A stretch of DNA of 64,000 bases from assembly GCA_963801255.1 (NCBI GenBank), contig CAWDEC010000020.1, forward strand, positions 1 to 64,000. Reading direction: 5' to 3'. Position numbers and translations under genes: made by a program. Under the pieces are notes generated by a model. It saw only the letters and a program-made list of their open reading frames with translations, did no database searches and was not told where the DNA came from. Within the stretch, counting starts at the first letter, position 1; every line of letters starts with the position of its first letter. Positions 1 through 8,525 of the stretch are shown here, in pieces. Source of the DNA: JAICXG01 sp963801255. GTDB lineage: Bacteria; Verrucomicrobiota; Verrucomicrobiia; Chthoniobacterales; UBA10450.

Positions 1-1
1 G

Positions 2-100
2 ACCTATCCTGGGCCGAAATTGCCCAACGACGTCATCGCAAGGACTACAGGCAAATATCGCGAGGCATTTCGAAATTTGACCGCGAGAGATATTAGCTGA
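2..100 (+). CDS. purC: SAICAR synthetase (PurC), C-terminal fragment
   Basis: The frame starting at base 2 is open from the window edge to a TGA at 98-100. It encodes about 32 residues that include PKLPNDVIARTTGKYREAF. This matches the usual C-terminus of phosphoribosylaminoimidazole-succinocarboxamide synthase, in which a proline-rich 'LP.EVV..T..KY.EAY..LTG' segment closes the protein. The enzyme joins aspartate to CAIR in de novo purine synthesis in the cytoplasm. Only the tail is visible, so the call rests on that short family signature. A second frame (bases 1-96) is also open but shows no recognisable family. Only 25 bases separate the stop from the next gene. Confidence 0.7.
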   Translation, partial: TYPGPKLPNDVIARTTGKYREAFRNLTARDIS

Positions 101-125
101 ATCTCGGACGCGCCTGACTGCGTTA

Positions 126-2351
126 ATGTCTTATCGCTTTGCCTTTCTGCTCCTCCTCGGAACGTTCGTGGTCCTTTTCAACCGCGTGCTCTTCCATGGC
201 GAAGTAATTTTTCCTCATAACAATGCTTTGGCGACTGGCGCGCGCGTCGAGAGTGCAGACGCGCGTTTATCGAATCGCAAGTTTTCCGATGCAAGCAGCG
301 TTTTTATCCCGGAGCTCGCGAATAACCTGAGCGCGAATCACAAGGCGTGGTTGAACACTTGGAATCCGCACGTGGAACTGGGCCGGCCTGCATTCCAGGT
401 AAGCGGTCTAAGCCGTGCTTACGCTTTGACTAACCTCCTCTCGACTCTGTCGACTGATCCATTTGTTCTCTACACCTTGCTCGTTTTGTTAACTGTCGGC
501 CTAACTAGCTGTTTCGGACTGCTCTTTCTTCGCGCTTTGGGACTCCACCCGGCCGCCTGCACCGTCGGAGCGCTCGGACTCGGGTTCACCACCATGATGA
601 TGTACTGGCTCACTTTCGTCATGTTCTTGTCTGCCATCTGCTGGTCAGTCTGTCTTCTTTGGCTGCTTACTGACTTCACCCGGAAGAGTTCGTGGCCAAC
701 TGCCCTAGGAGTCGCTTTTGCGACCTACTCATTGCTTCTGACTGGTTATCCGCAGATGACGATCTTGTTCAGCTACATGCTCGGCGCCTATGGTCTGATC
801 CGGCTGGGACAGATGCAATCGCCGCTGAGCGGAAAGTGCCGGAAAGCACTGGAACTCGCTGGCTGTGTCGGGGTCGGAGCGCTGGCTTCGTTACCGGTCT
901 ATCTGGACCTGTTTGTGACGGCACGGGATTCGGCCAGGCTGAGTGGAGTACGCGACACGTTTTTTCTCGCGGTGCTGCCACCGCTCCACGGAATCCGGGA
1001 TTTGGCGGAATTCCTGGTCACGATGTTTGATTGGTCCTGGCTTGGCAACGCCATCAATCCCGCCTTTCCCGTGCCATTCAATGGTTTGAGCTTTGCGCCG
1101 GTCTTCGGCAGTTTGGTGTGGCTTTCGTTTCTCTTAAAGCCGAAACGTGATGTGTGGCTCTGGCAAGTCTTACTCATGGCTTGTCTGGCTGGGACCATTT
1201 TTCCGTCCCTTTACTTGTTTGCGGTCAATCACCTCGGTTTTGGTTTCTCCCGCATCCAAGTCTTGTGTGGGGCGATTGTGCCGGGATTGGTCTTGAGCGC
1301 GTATGTAGTCGATGCGGTTCTTCAGAGAAAAATGCGCCTAACGCTTTGGTCAATCGCCTGGTTTCTGCTTCCATTTGCCGCTGAGGTGACGGTGGCACTT
1401 ATCTTCTGGCGCCAGACGCCTGTGCAGTGGCTTGCCGTCGGTGCGACCTTGGCCTTTGCGTTTGCCTTACTCGCGGCAATTTTCTGGCGTTCTGTTCCTG
1501 TGTTTCTCGGAGTCATTCTTCTCTCGATCCTTTTCTATGGACAACCCCTTATCCTTAGCCGCCCTCCCTCAGCAATTTACCGTTCGTCTGCTCTGGTTGA
1601 AGCGCTAAAGAAAGAAACTGGGGGAGCGCGCTTCGCCATCGCCGATCCTGGGATAGGAGCGGAATTGCCTCCCAACCAGGAAGCGCTTTTCGGCTTGAAT
1701 AGCATCAACTCCTATGACTCCCTTTCTCCGCGTCGATATCAGGAGTTGGTTAAACGGTGGAGTGCTGAAGGAACTGATACTTACGGGCGTTACTTTAAGG
1801 TTATTAACCCGGACCGTGCGCTGGCGGATCCTGCTTTTTCCCTTGCCAATGTGAGTATTGTTCTTTCAAAACAGCCTTTGTCATCCCCCGGGCTGAAAGC
1901 GGTTGGCAATCTTATGGGATTCAAATTCTATCAACCCACCGTTGCACCCGTCGCCTTCCAACAGACGACGGGTTATAGAATGCTAGGTGACGAAAGCGTA
2001 GAGACAGAGTCCTCGCCAGCGGAACGACATTTGCCGTCTGAGTTACGGCAAGACACGGATGATTACGAAAACATTCGGGTGACTGCCTGGCCGAAGGAAA
2101 CGCTCCTGTTTGTGAGTCAGCAATATCATTCCACCTGGCGGGCAACGGCAGGTCAGCGCCTGCTCCGGACAGTGCGGGTCAATCAATTTTATCAAGGCGT
2201 TCTCATTCCTCCGATGATCGGTGATGTAGAGTTATCATTTCATCCTCTCGTTTTGTGGAGTTGGTTGCCGCAGCTTTTCTTCGCCGCCACTGCAACGTTG
2301 ATTCTCGTCTGGCAAATCTTGAAGGTCCGCGCAAAAGCGAAACTAACCTAG
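126..2351 (+). CDS. YfhO-like polytopic membrane protein
   Basis: A 741-residue integral membrane protein. Residues 4-24 form a first hydrophobic helix, followed by an extracytoplasmic loop (about 25-110), then roughly ten more hydrophobic segments to about residue 475. A hydrophilic, probably extracytoplasmic domain (about 480-715) follows, and a last helix lies near 718-736. The tail pattern, a 'SQQYHSTWRAT' stretch then 'VNQFYQGVLIPPMIGDVELSF', resembles the C-terminal domain of the YfhO family. YfhO proteins are GT-C-fold-like and linked in Firmicutes to glycosylation of envelope polymers. The role here is inferred: sugar transfer from a lipid carrier onto a surface polymer, fitting the glycan genes that follow. 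ATG at 126 has no clear Shine-Dalgarno. The gene converges with the next one (53-bp gap). It contains no copy of the GCCTAACGA motif. Confidence 0.6.
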   Translation: MSYRFAFLLLLGTFVVLFNRVLFHGEVIFPHNNALATGARVESADARLSNRKFSDASSVFIPELANNLSANHKAWLNTWNPHVELGRPAFQVSGLSRAYALTNLLSTLSTDPFVLYTLLVLLTVGLTSCFGLLFLRALGLHPAACTVGALGLGFTTMMMYWLTFVMFLSAICWSVCLLWLLTDFTRKSSWPTALGVAFATYSLLLTGYPQMTILFSYMLGAYGLIRLGQMQSPLSGKCRKALELAGCVGVGALASLPVYLDLFVTARDSARLSGVRDTFFLAVLPPLHGIRDLAEFLVTMFDWSWLGNAINPAFPVPFNGLSFAPVFGSLVWLSFLLKPKRDVWLWQVLLMACLAGTIFPSLYLFAVNHLGFGFSRIQVLCGAIVPGLVLSAYVVDAVLQRKMRLTLWSIAWFLLPFAAEVTVALIFWRQTPVQWLAVGATLAFAFALLAAIFWRSVPVFLGVILLSILFYGQPLILSRPPSAIYRSSALVEALKKETGGARFAIADPGIGAELPPNQEALFGLNSINSYDSLSPRRYQELVKRWSAEGTDTYGRYFKVINPDRALADPAFSLANVSIVLSKQPLSSPGLKAVGNLMGFKFYQPTVAPVAFQQTTGYRMLGDESVETESSPAERHLPSELRQDTDDYENIRVTAWPKETLLFVSQQYHSTWRATAGQRLLRTVRVNQFYQGVLIPPMIGDVELSFHPLVLWSWLPQLFFAATATLILVWQILKVRAKAKLT

Positions 2352-2404
2352 GTGTACGCGATTCTGAACGAGGAGAGGTGCCTAACCGGGCACAAAGAGC
2401 CGTT

Positions 2405-4402
2405 CTAGTTTGACACGATCCCTTGTTCGACCCTGAAAGCGGTGAAGTGGGGCGTCCTAAATACCTGGGTCAGGAATGGCGGGAGAACCTTTGGAGCACC
2501 TTCTGCCTCCTTATCCACGACGACATATCGAATATTGGTAGCGCGCAAGTAGCCATCTTGCGGTATTCCCGATCTCCACTGCTCCCAAAACGTATTTTGT
2601 TGCTGGCTTCGCATGTTAAAGTCGTGCGATGAAACCTGTGCGTTGGAAAAATATCCTAGTGGCACCCGGCATCGAGTTAAGGCGCAAACGGGTCCCATTA
2701 GTTCGCGTCCAGGCAAGACGACCTCTCCCGGTTTGGAATCGCGCCTGAGAAAGTCCATCATCTTTAAAGTGTCCGCGCTATAAGATCGGATATCGGGAAT
2801 TGGCGGCTTTTTGCATTGGAACGCAAAATGATAGGCCGTAGCGGGTGCGCTTAATGTTAGTGCGAAGAGAGTGACGAACGTTGCAGATGCGACCGGGTGC
2901 GTCGCTCGTGCGGTAAGTCTACGATAGAAGCTCTGAAGGACGCCGACGGCGAAGACCCATGCCACATATTTACTTTGCACCAGGAACCAACCGCCATTGT
3001 TAAAGGCTTCGGCGAAACCGGCAGGGACAATCCGGAGTGTCATGGTGAGGCCTACTCCAAGCAAAACGAAAATGGCGAGAAGGGAGTCCAAAGCGAAGTC
3101 TCGCTTCGGCGAAAAGGCCGACCAGGCAATTCTGGCAAAACCGAGGGCGCGTAAACCCAAGCATCCCAGGAGATAGATTGGCAAAGCGAGCAACAGAAAG
3201 GACCACCAGTGGTTCGAGAGACTTGTCAAGCCCAGTCGTTTCATTGCCAGAGCAACATAGGGCCAGGGATTCGCAGTCATAACAATATCCGCCCCGGCCT
3301 TGTTTTTAGAAAAAATACTAAGGACCAAAGGTAGACTTAGAACCGCGGTCAGAGCGGCAACGCGGAACAGACGTGCGTCCCGAAACCGGTATAGGTGAAT
3401 ACAAGACGCCAGTCCCAGACTTATCGTTAGTTGAAGTGCTGTGAACACTTTTACTTCGAACAACGCGACGATGAGAAGAGCTGAGAGGAGAAGCCAAATA
3501 TTGCTTCCATCGCGCCAATAACAGGACAGGCAGAACAATCCGGCAAAGAGCAAGCCCAACGCCGGAAGCATCGGATTCAGATAAAAGAGAGAAAAAACGG
3601 TCGGCTCCTGAAAATAAATGACCGACCAATCGAGTTTCTCGTGCTGAATTATGCCCGGAATAAAGGAAAAGTCCTCTCCAAAGAACACGAGGAAGACGAC
3701 GAGACAGGCAAAGTAAGTGGAGGCTAGGTGACGACGTGCAAAGCAAAATACGCAAAGCATTGAGAGGAGCAGAAAGAGGGTCGATGAAAAGCGTAATGTC
3801 AGGTCGCACGTGTTGAGATGAGTGACGGTGGCGAACATGGCCACCACGAGATCCATCCCGTAATGGTATGTTAGTGGGTGACCTGCGAAGACGGGAGTTT
3901 GGGGCGGAATGGTATGAGTCAATTCGCTCGCAATCGCGAGATGCAGGAAGACGTCATCGGCCGGGTAAACCTGCATGGTACCGTCACTTCGTGGGATTAA
4001 ATTAGTGTAATATTGTGGCAAAATGGCGAGAACAGCGATGCCAAGTGCGGCGATGCCACCTAAGGCAAACCAGGAGCCAGCGCAGCTGGCCGTTACGACG
4101 TCTTCTTGGATAGGAGAGGTTGTTGGGGGACCACGCGCGCGGAGACGCAAGTCGGGCCAAAGGTGCGACGCCAAAGCGATGGTTGCCAGTAAGGGCCAAA
4201 GAAAGTAGAGATGAAAAAGATGGAAAAATCCAAAGATCCAGTAAACGCTCGCGCTCATGAGCAAGCCAAGGACGCAGGATAAAGTAACGTGCTCGACCGG
4301 AGTCAGTGACCTCTTCTGCAGGAGGAGGACGAGTGCCCCGGGGGCATAGGCCAGAGTGGCCGTGGCAAAGAGAAAAAAAAGAGCTCCCGGAAAAATGTGC
4401 AC
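2405..4402 (-). CDS. Large polytopic membrane protein, GT-C-like
   Basis: A 665-residue protein with a GTG start (complement of CAC at 4400-4402) and about a dozen hydrophobic segments. A loop after about residue 130 holds an acidic pair (D149-D150) followed by H154, and a YHYG element near 179-182. Acidic residues in the first large outer loop plus many helices suggest a GT-C-type membrane glycosyltransferase using polyprenyl-phosphate sugars, but no named family can be assigned. The last about 110 residues are hydrophilic. It diverges from the GT2 glycosyltransferase across 155 bp that should contain both promoters. No Shine-Dalgarno is evident before the GTG, so the start is uncertain. The gene contains no exact GCCTAACGA motif. 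Confidence 0.55.
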   Translation of the reverse strand: MHIFPGALFFLFATATLAYAPGALVLLLQKRSLTPVEHVTLSCVLGLLMSASVYWIFGFFHLFHLYFLWPLLATIALASHLWPDLRLRARGPPTTSPIQEDVVTASCAGSWFALGGIAALGIAVLAILPQYYTNLIPRSDGTMQVYPADDVFLHLAIASELTHTIPPQTPVFAGHPLTYHYGMDLVVAMFATVTHLNTCDLTLRFSSTLFLLLSMLCVFCFARRHLASTYFACLVVFLVFFGEDFSFIPGIIQHEKLDWSVIYFQEPTVFSLFYLNPMLPALGLLFAGLFCLSCYWRDGSNIWLLLSALLIVALFEVKVFTALQLTISLGLASCIHLYRFRDARLFRVAALTAVLSLPLVLSIFSKNKAGADIVMTANPWPYVALAMKRLGLTSLSNHWWSFLLLALPIYLLGCLGLRALGFARIAWSAFSPKRDFALDSLLAIFVLLGVGLTMTLRIVPAGFAEAFNNGGWFLVQSKYVAWVFAVGVLQSFYRRLTARATHPVASATFVTLFALTLSAPATAYHFAFQCKKPPIPDIRSYSADTLKMMDFLRRDSKPGEVVLPGRELMGPVCALTRCRVPLGYFSNAQVSSHDFNMRSQQQNTFWEQWRSGIPQDGYLRATNIRYVVVDKEAEGAPKVLPPFLTQVFRTPHFTAFRVEQGIVSN

Positions 4403-4557
4403 TATGTCAAGCCAGCCGAAAAGCTACTAAGGCACTTGATCAAGGCCATGCAAACCAAACCGTGTTATGCTGGGTCAACACTCGGGTCCGCTGCTACTGG
4501 TTGGACCGTGGCAGGATTCGATCGTGACCATCCCGTAGTATGGCGAACTGTTTCTAA

Positions 4558-5533
4558 ATGAACCGACCTTCAGGGTGTCCGGAGCCATGTTCGCTGTCGA
4601 TTGTGATCGCAGTGTATAACGGGGCACCGTCGATACCCGAGTTATGCCGGCGTCTGACGGAAGTACTAGCCGCGAGGGCAGTCCCTTTTGAGATCATTCT
4701 TGTAAACGATTGTAGTCGGGATCAGAGCTGGGAGGTCATCGAAAAGCTTGTCGCTGATAGCTCCTGGCTGCGCGGGATTAATTTCATGCGCAATTATGGG
4801 CAACATAACGCGCTCCTTTGTGGGATCCGCGCCGCCAAGTATGACGTGATCGTGACGATGGACGACGATTTGCAGCACGCGCCGGAAGAGATACCCGGAT
4901 TACTCGATCGCCTCAACCAAGGGTTTGATGTTGTCTATGGCACGCCTGAGAGCGAGCAGAACGGTTTCCTTCGTGCGATCGCCTCTTATATAACCCGGTT
5001 CGCCTTGCGCGCGGCGGTTGGCGCAGATGTGGCGAAGAATGTCAGTGCTTTCCGTGTTTTTCGCACTCAACTGCGCGATGCGTTCCAAAGGTATCAGGCG
5101 CCCTTTGTTTCGATCGACGTGCTTTTAACCTGGGGGACAACGCGTTTTGCGGCGAAGAAAGTGCCTTTTCAACCCCGCTCTTACGGCGCCTCCAATTACA
5201 CGTTCAGAAAGTTGGTGCGACATGCCCTGGATATGATGACCGGTTTCAGGTACAGCGCCTTTGCAGTTGGCCAGTCTGATTGGATTCGCCTGCACTCTTT
5301 TTGGCCTTGGCGTGTTTCTCTATGTGGTGGGGCGATATCTTTTGGAAGGGAGCATCCCCGGCTTTCCCTTTCTCGCCTCAATCATTTCCATCTTTTCGGG
5401 CGCTCAACTCTTTGCTCTGGGTGTAATTGGAGAATATCTGGCAAGAATGCACTTTCGAACGATGGACCGTCCCGTTTATGCTGTCCGTGGTGCGATTGGC
5501 GAGAGCCAGCAGCCGATCGTAAGCGCGGAATGA
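4558..5533 (+). pseudogene. GT2 glycosyltransferase (DPM1/ArnC type), frameshifted
   Basis: Residues 14-22 (SIVIAVYNG), the VNDCSRDQS segment and the metal-binding DDD at 102-104 identify a GT-A fold family 2 glycosyltransferase. It is of the dolichol-phosphate-mannose/ArnC/GtrB type that loads a sugar onto polyprenyl phosphate. The family ends with two membrane helices. These are present but in another frame (from about 5251, ATG-less, through LASLIGFACTLFGLGVFLY, to the TGA at 5531-5533). Removing one G from the GG at 5249-5250 restores MTGFSTAPLQLASLIGF, the family consensus, and a 324-residue protein. Read literally, the first frame runs on into the next gene and makes a false 652-residue fusion. 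The single lesion could be a sequencing error or a young mutation. The stop overlaps the ATG of the acetyltransferase (ATGA), so the two are translationally coupled. Confidence 0.8.
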
Positions 5534-6516
5534 TCGAGCGCCTTGATCCGAAAGACTTTGGTGAGCTGACACGCCTGGAGGAGTTCTCGGGTAATCCGCT
5601 TCTTCCTTTGCCGGATCTGCCGCGCGAGCGAAGCGCCGGGTATTGGCAGGCGGAAATCGAGGAGACTATCTCGGATGAGTCAGCCGCGGGCTGGATGGCG
5701 AAAAATGGAGATGGCATTGAGGCGTTCGCGATTTACACCGATGCGCCGTGGGATTCCAAGGTCATCGGCGTAAAAGTGGGTTTTGTCCGGCATCTTGCCG
5801 TTCGGGAAGGAGGGCGCGGAAAGGAGATCGTCGGCGCACTGCTCACTGAGCTATCTGACTTTGCGCTTCGTCGTGGAACGAAGTGTTTGACCGCCAAAGT
5901 GAGGGCCCTGGATTCTTCGATGACTCATGCACTGGAAGAGAATGGGTTCTTACTCATGGATACTTCCCTTAACTTCCTTTGCGATTTTTCGCGGACTACG
6001 CCAGAGGGAGCGGATGGGCGGCGGCAGAGCGGCGGCCTAACGACCCGGCGTGCCGAGCCAAAGGACGAGCCCGAAGTCCTGGCAGTGAGTGAGAAGGCCT
6101 TTACTGGTTTCTTCGGGCGATATCACGCCGATCCGAGAATGCCTGCAGGCGCCGCCGTTAGTGTCTACCGCGACTGGATCCTTTCCGCTTTTCGCGGTTG
6201 GGCTGACTGGATTCTCGTGGCCGAGATCGACCGACGAATCGTGGGCTATGGTATTTGGAAAAAGCCGTCGCGCTGCGAAGTGTCTCAGGCAATTGAGCTG
6301 GCTCACTATAGCCTGGCTGGGGTGCATCCGGATCTCGCCGGTCGTGGGATTTACAGCGCCCTGGCGAGAGACGGAATGCAAATCGCCCGCGCGGAGGCGC
6401 GATTCGTCGATGGTCCGGTGCATGTGAGCAATTTTCCCGTGCATCGCGCCTTGCATCGGCTTGGTTGGAAGATCGCAGATGCGAAACATTCCTTTCACAA
6501 ATGGCTTGTCGTCTGA
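5530..6516 (+). CDS. Double GNAT acetyltransferase, WecD-like
   Basis: ATG at 5530 overlaps the TGA of the glycosyltransferase. The 328-residue product has two acetyltransferase-like halves. The first (about 1-160) has a GNAT-like VRHLAVREGGRGKEIVGALL segment. The second (about 175-328) has AHYSLAGVHPDLAGRGIYSAL, with an acetyl-CoA binding P-loop-type 'GRGIY'. TDP-fucosamine acetyltransferases (WecD/RffC) also combine a degenerate and an active GNAT half. With a WecE-like aminotransferase two genes downstream, the likely job is N-acetylation of a dTDP-4-amino-4,6-dideoxyhexose for surface glycan synthesis. That substrate is inferred. A GCCTAACGA motif lies at 6035-6043, at the junction between the two halves. 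Confidence 0.65.
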   Translation: MIERLDPKDFGELTRLEEFSGNPLLPLPDLPRERSAGYWQAEIEETISDESAAGWMAKNGDGIEAFAIYTDAPWDSKVIGVKVGFVRHLAVREGGRGKEIVGALLTELSDFALRRGTKCLTAKVRALDSSMTHALEENGFLLMDTSLNFLCDFSRTTPEGADGRRQSGGLTTRRAEPKDEPEVLAVSEKAFTGFFGRYHADPRMPAGAAVSVYRDWILSAFRGWADWILVAEIDRRIVGYGIWKKPSRCEVSQAIELAHYSLAGVHPDLAGRGIYSALARDGMQIARAEARFVDGPVHVSNFPVHRALHRLGWKIADAKHSFHKWLVV

Positions 6517-6522
6517 GCCGTT

Positions 6523-7392
6523 ATGAAACGCTGCCTAGCGTGTGGAACCCGCTTCGAAGAAAGGAGCTGGGAATGTCCGCACTGCGGTTTCACACCGCCG
6601 ATCGTTGACGACATACGGCATTTTGCTGAGAGCAGCGCCGCCATGAACGACGACGGGTTTAAGCCTGAATTTTTCGCCCGACTCGCGAGCCTGGAAGGAG
6701 ATAACTTTTGGTTTCGCGCGCGCAACCGACTAATCCAGTGGGCGATTCAGACTTACTTTCCTAATGTGGAAAACTTATTCGAAATCGGTTGCGGCACCGG
6801 TTTCGTCCTTGCCGGTCTGCACCAGACGAGACCCGAACTGCGCCTGGTGGGCAGCGAACTTTTTTCCGAAGGACTGGTTTTCACGAAACTTCGATTGCCC
6901 GAGGTGGAGTTATTTCAAATGGACGCGCGCCACATTCCTTTCGAGAACGAATTCGATGTCGTGGGCGCCTTTGACGTGCTTGAACATATTGCGGAAGACG
7001 AGCAGGTGTTATCCGAGATGTTTCGTGCGACACGGCCAGGCGGGGGGATCTTGCTGACGGTGCCACAGCACCCTTTCCTGTGGAGCAAAAGCGACGAGCA
7101 CGCCTTGCATCAACGCCGCTATCGCCGGAAGGAACTGGAGCGGAAAGTGAAGCTGGCGGGATTCCAACCCAGGCGGATCACTTCGTTCGTGTCTCTCCTT
7201 TTGCCGCTCATGATTCTGGCACGGAGAAGCAAAGAGTGCGATCCATGGGCCGAGTTTCAGATCAGTCGTCCTCTCAATTTCGTCCTGGAAAAGCTGCTCG
7301 CGGTCGAGCGTGGCTTGATTCGAACCGGGCTTTCGTTCCCTGTCGGCGGCTCGCTTTTAGTCGCAGCCGACAAACCTCTTAGCCTCTCGTGA
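6523..7392 (+). CDS. Zinc-ribbon SAM-dependent methyltransferase
   Basis: The 289-residue product begins with a CxxC...CxxC zinc ribbon (C4, C7, C18, C21), followed from about residue 80 by a class I methyltransferase core. The SAM-binding motif I EIGCGTGF is at 87-94, and an acidic VVGAFDVLEHI motif follows later. It starts 7 bp after the acetyltransferase. Its TGA overlaps the GTG of the aminotransferase (GTGA), so all four glycan genes form one unit. The family contains sugar, lipid and small-molecule methyltransferases. A sugar or lipid-linked sugar acceptor fits the context, but the substrate cannot be read from sequence. Confidence 0.75.
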   Translation: MKRCLACGTRFEERSWECPHCGFTPPIVDDIRHFAESSAAMNDDGFKPEFFARLASLEGDNFWFRARNRLIQWAIQTYFPNVENLFEIGCGTGFVLAGLHQTRPELRLVGSELFSEGLVFTKLRLPEVELFQMDARHIPFENEFDVVGAFDVLEHIAEDEQVLSEMFRATRPGGGILLTVPQHPFLWSKSDEHALHQRRYRRKELERKVKLAGFQPRRITSFVSLLLPLMILARRSKECDPWAEFQISRPLNFVLEKLLAVERGLIRTGLSFPVGGSLLVAADKPLSLS

Positions 7393-8525
7393 TCAGAATA
7401 CCGTTCAATCGTCCCTTCGCGACCGGCCGCGAACTCGACTATATCCGGGAAGCGATAGGCACGCCGAAGTTCTCGGGCGACGGCAGTTTCACTATGGAGT
7501 GCCAGCGGATTCTCGAGCAGTCGTTAGGCGTGACGAAGGCTCTTCTCATGACTTCCTGCACCCATGCGCTTGAAATGGCAGCTTTGCTCCTCGAGCTGAA
7601 ACCTGAAGACGAGGTTATCTTGCCCGCTTTCACTTTCGTCTCGACCGCCAATGCCTTTGTCCTGCGTGGTGCTCGTCCAATTTTCGCCGATGTCCGTCCC
7701 GATACCTTGAATATCGATGAACGTCTGATCGAAAAACTCCTAACGAATAAAACGCGTGCGATTTTTCTTTTGCACTACGCGGGTGTGGGCTGTGAGATGG
7801 ATTCAATCTGTGAGCTGGCGCAGCGTCGCCGTCTGGCCCTGATCGAGGATAATGCCCACGGGCTGTATGCCAGGTATCGCGGCCGTTTCCTGGGAACCTT
7901 TGGTGAGATGGCCGCTCTAAGTTTTCATGAGACGAAAAACTTTACCTGCGGCGAGGGAGGTGCGCTGCTTCTCAAGCAGACGCGATTCATCGCCCCGGCG
8001 GAAATCATTCGCGAAAAGGGGACTGACCGCAGCCGGTTCTTCCGTGGCGAGGTGGATAAGTATAACTGGGTAGCAGCGGGCTCGAGTTATCTGCCGTCCG
8101 ATATCCTGGCCGCTTTTCTCCGAGCACAGTTGGAACGCCGAGAGGAGATTCAGACGGCGCGGCGCCGCCTTTGGGAAACGTACAAATGCGAGCTGACGTC
8201 CTGGGCTAACGAGAATAAGGTACAGCTTCCATTTGTGCCGGCGGAGTGCGAGCAGAGTTATCACATGTTTTATTTACTCTTGCCGTCGCTGGAGGATCGG
8301 GAACGTCTCATCACGCACCTTGGCGCCCGTGGCATTCTCGCGGTCTTCCATTATCTGCCGCTGCACCTTTCACCCATGGGTCGCGGTTTCGGTGGACGAC
8401 CAGGTGACTGTCCCGTAACCGAGGATATTTCCGACCGACTCCTCCGCCTGCCGTTTTTCACGGGGATGAGTGCGGACGAGCAAGCGGAAGTGATCGGCAC
8501 GGTCCGTAGTTTTCGCTGCGCGTGA
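7389..8525 (+). CDS. wecE: dTDP-4-amino-4,6-dideoxygalactose transaminase (WecE/RffA)
   Basis: PLP-dependent DegT/DnrJ/EryC1 aminotransferase of 378 residues. The N-terminus IPFNRPFATGRELDYI, the SCTHALEMAALLL segment, and SFHETKNFTCGEGGAL with the probable Schiff-base lysine K183 closely follow the WecE/RffA subfamily. D154 (IEDNAHG) is placed to hold the pyridine ring. WecE converts dTDP-4-keto-6-deoxyglucose and glutamate to dTDP-4-amino-4,6-dideoxygalactose, the precursor of Fuc4NAc in enterobacterial common antigen. It starts with GTG overlapping the upstream stop, and its own TGA overlaps the GTG of the next gene. The subfamily match is strong, though related 4-aminotransferases with other stereochemistry cannot be excluded. 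A TCGTTAGGC motif at 7521 encodes S-L-G. Confidence 0.85.
   Translation: MIRIPFNRPFATGRELDYIREAIGTPKFSGDGSFTMECQRILEQSLGVTKALLMTSCTHALEMAALLLELKPEDEVILPAFTFVSTANAFVLRGARPIFADVRPDTLNIDERLIEKLLTNKTRAIFLLHYAGVGCEMDSICELAQRRRLALIEDNAHGLYARYRGRFLGTFGEMAALSFHETKNFTCGEGGALLLKQTRFIAPAEIIREKGTDRSRFFRGEVDKYNWVAAGSSYLPSDILAAFLRAQLERREEIQTARRRLWETYKCELTSWANENKVQLPFVPAECEQSYHMFYLLLPSLEDRERLITHLGARGILAVFHYLPLHLSPMGRGFGGRPGDCPVTEDISDRLLRLPFFTGMSADEQAEVIGTVRSFRCA

Noticed and set aside
4558..6516. A single 652-codon GT2-acetyltransferase fusion protein
   Set aside because: The GT2 C-terminal helices lie in another frame, the family consensus is restored by one base, and an ATGA junction at 5530 separates the two genes.
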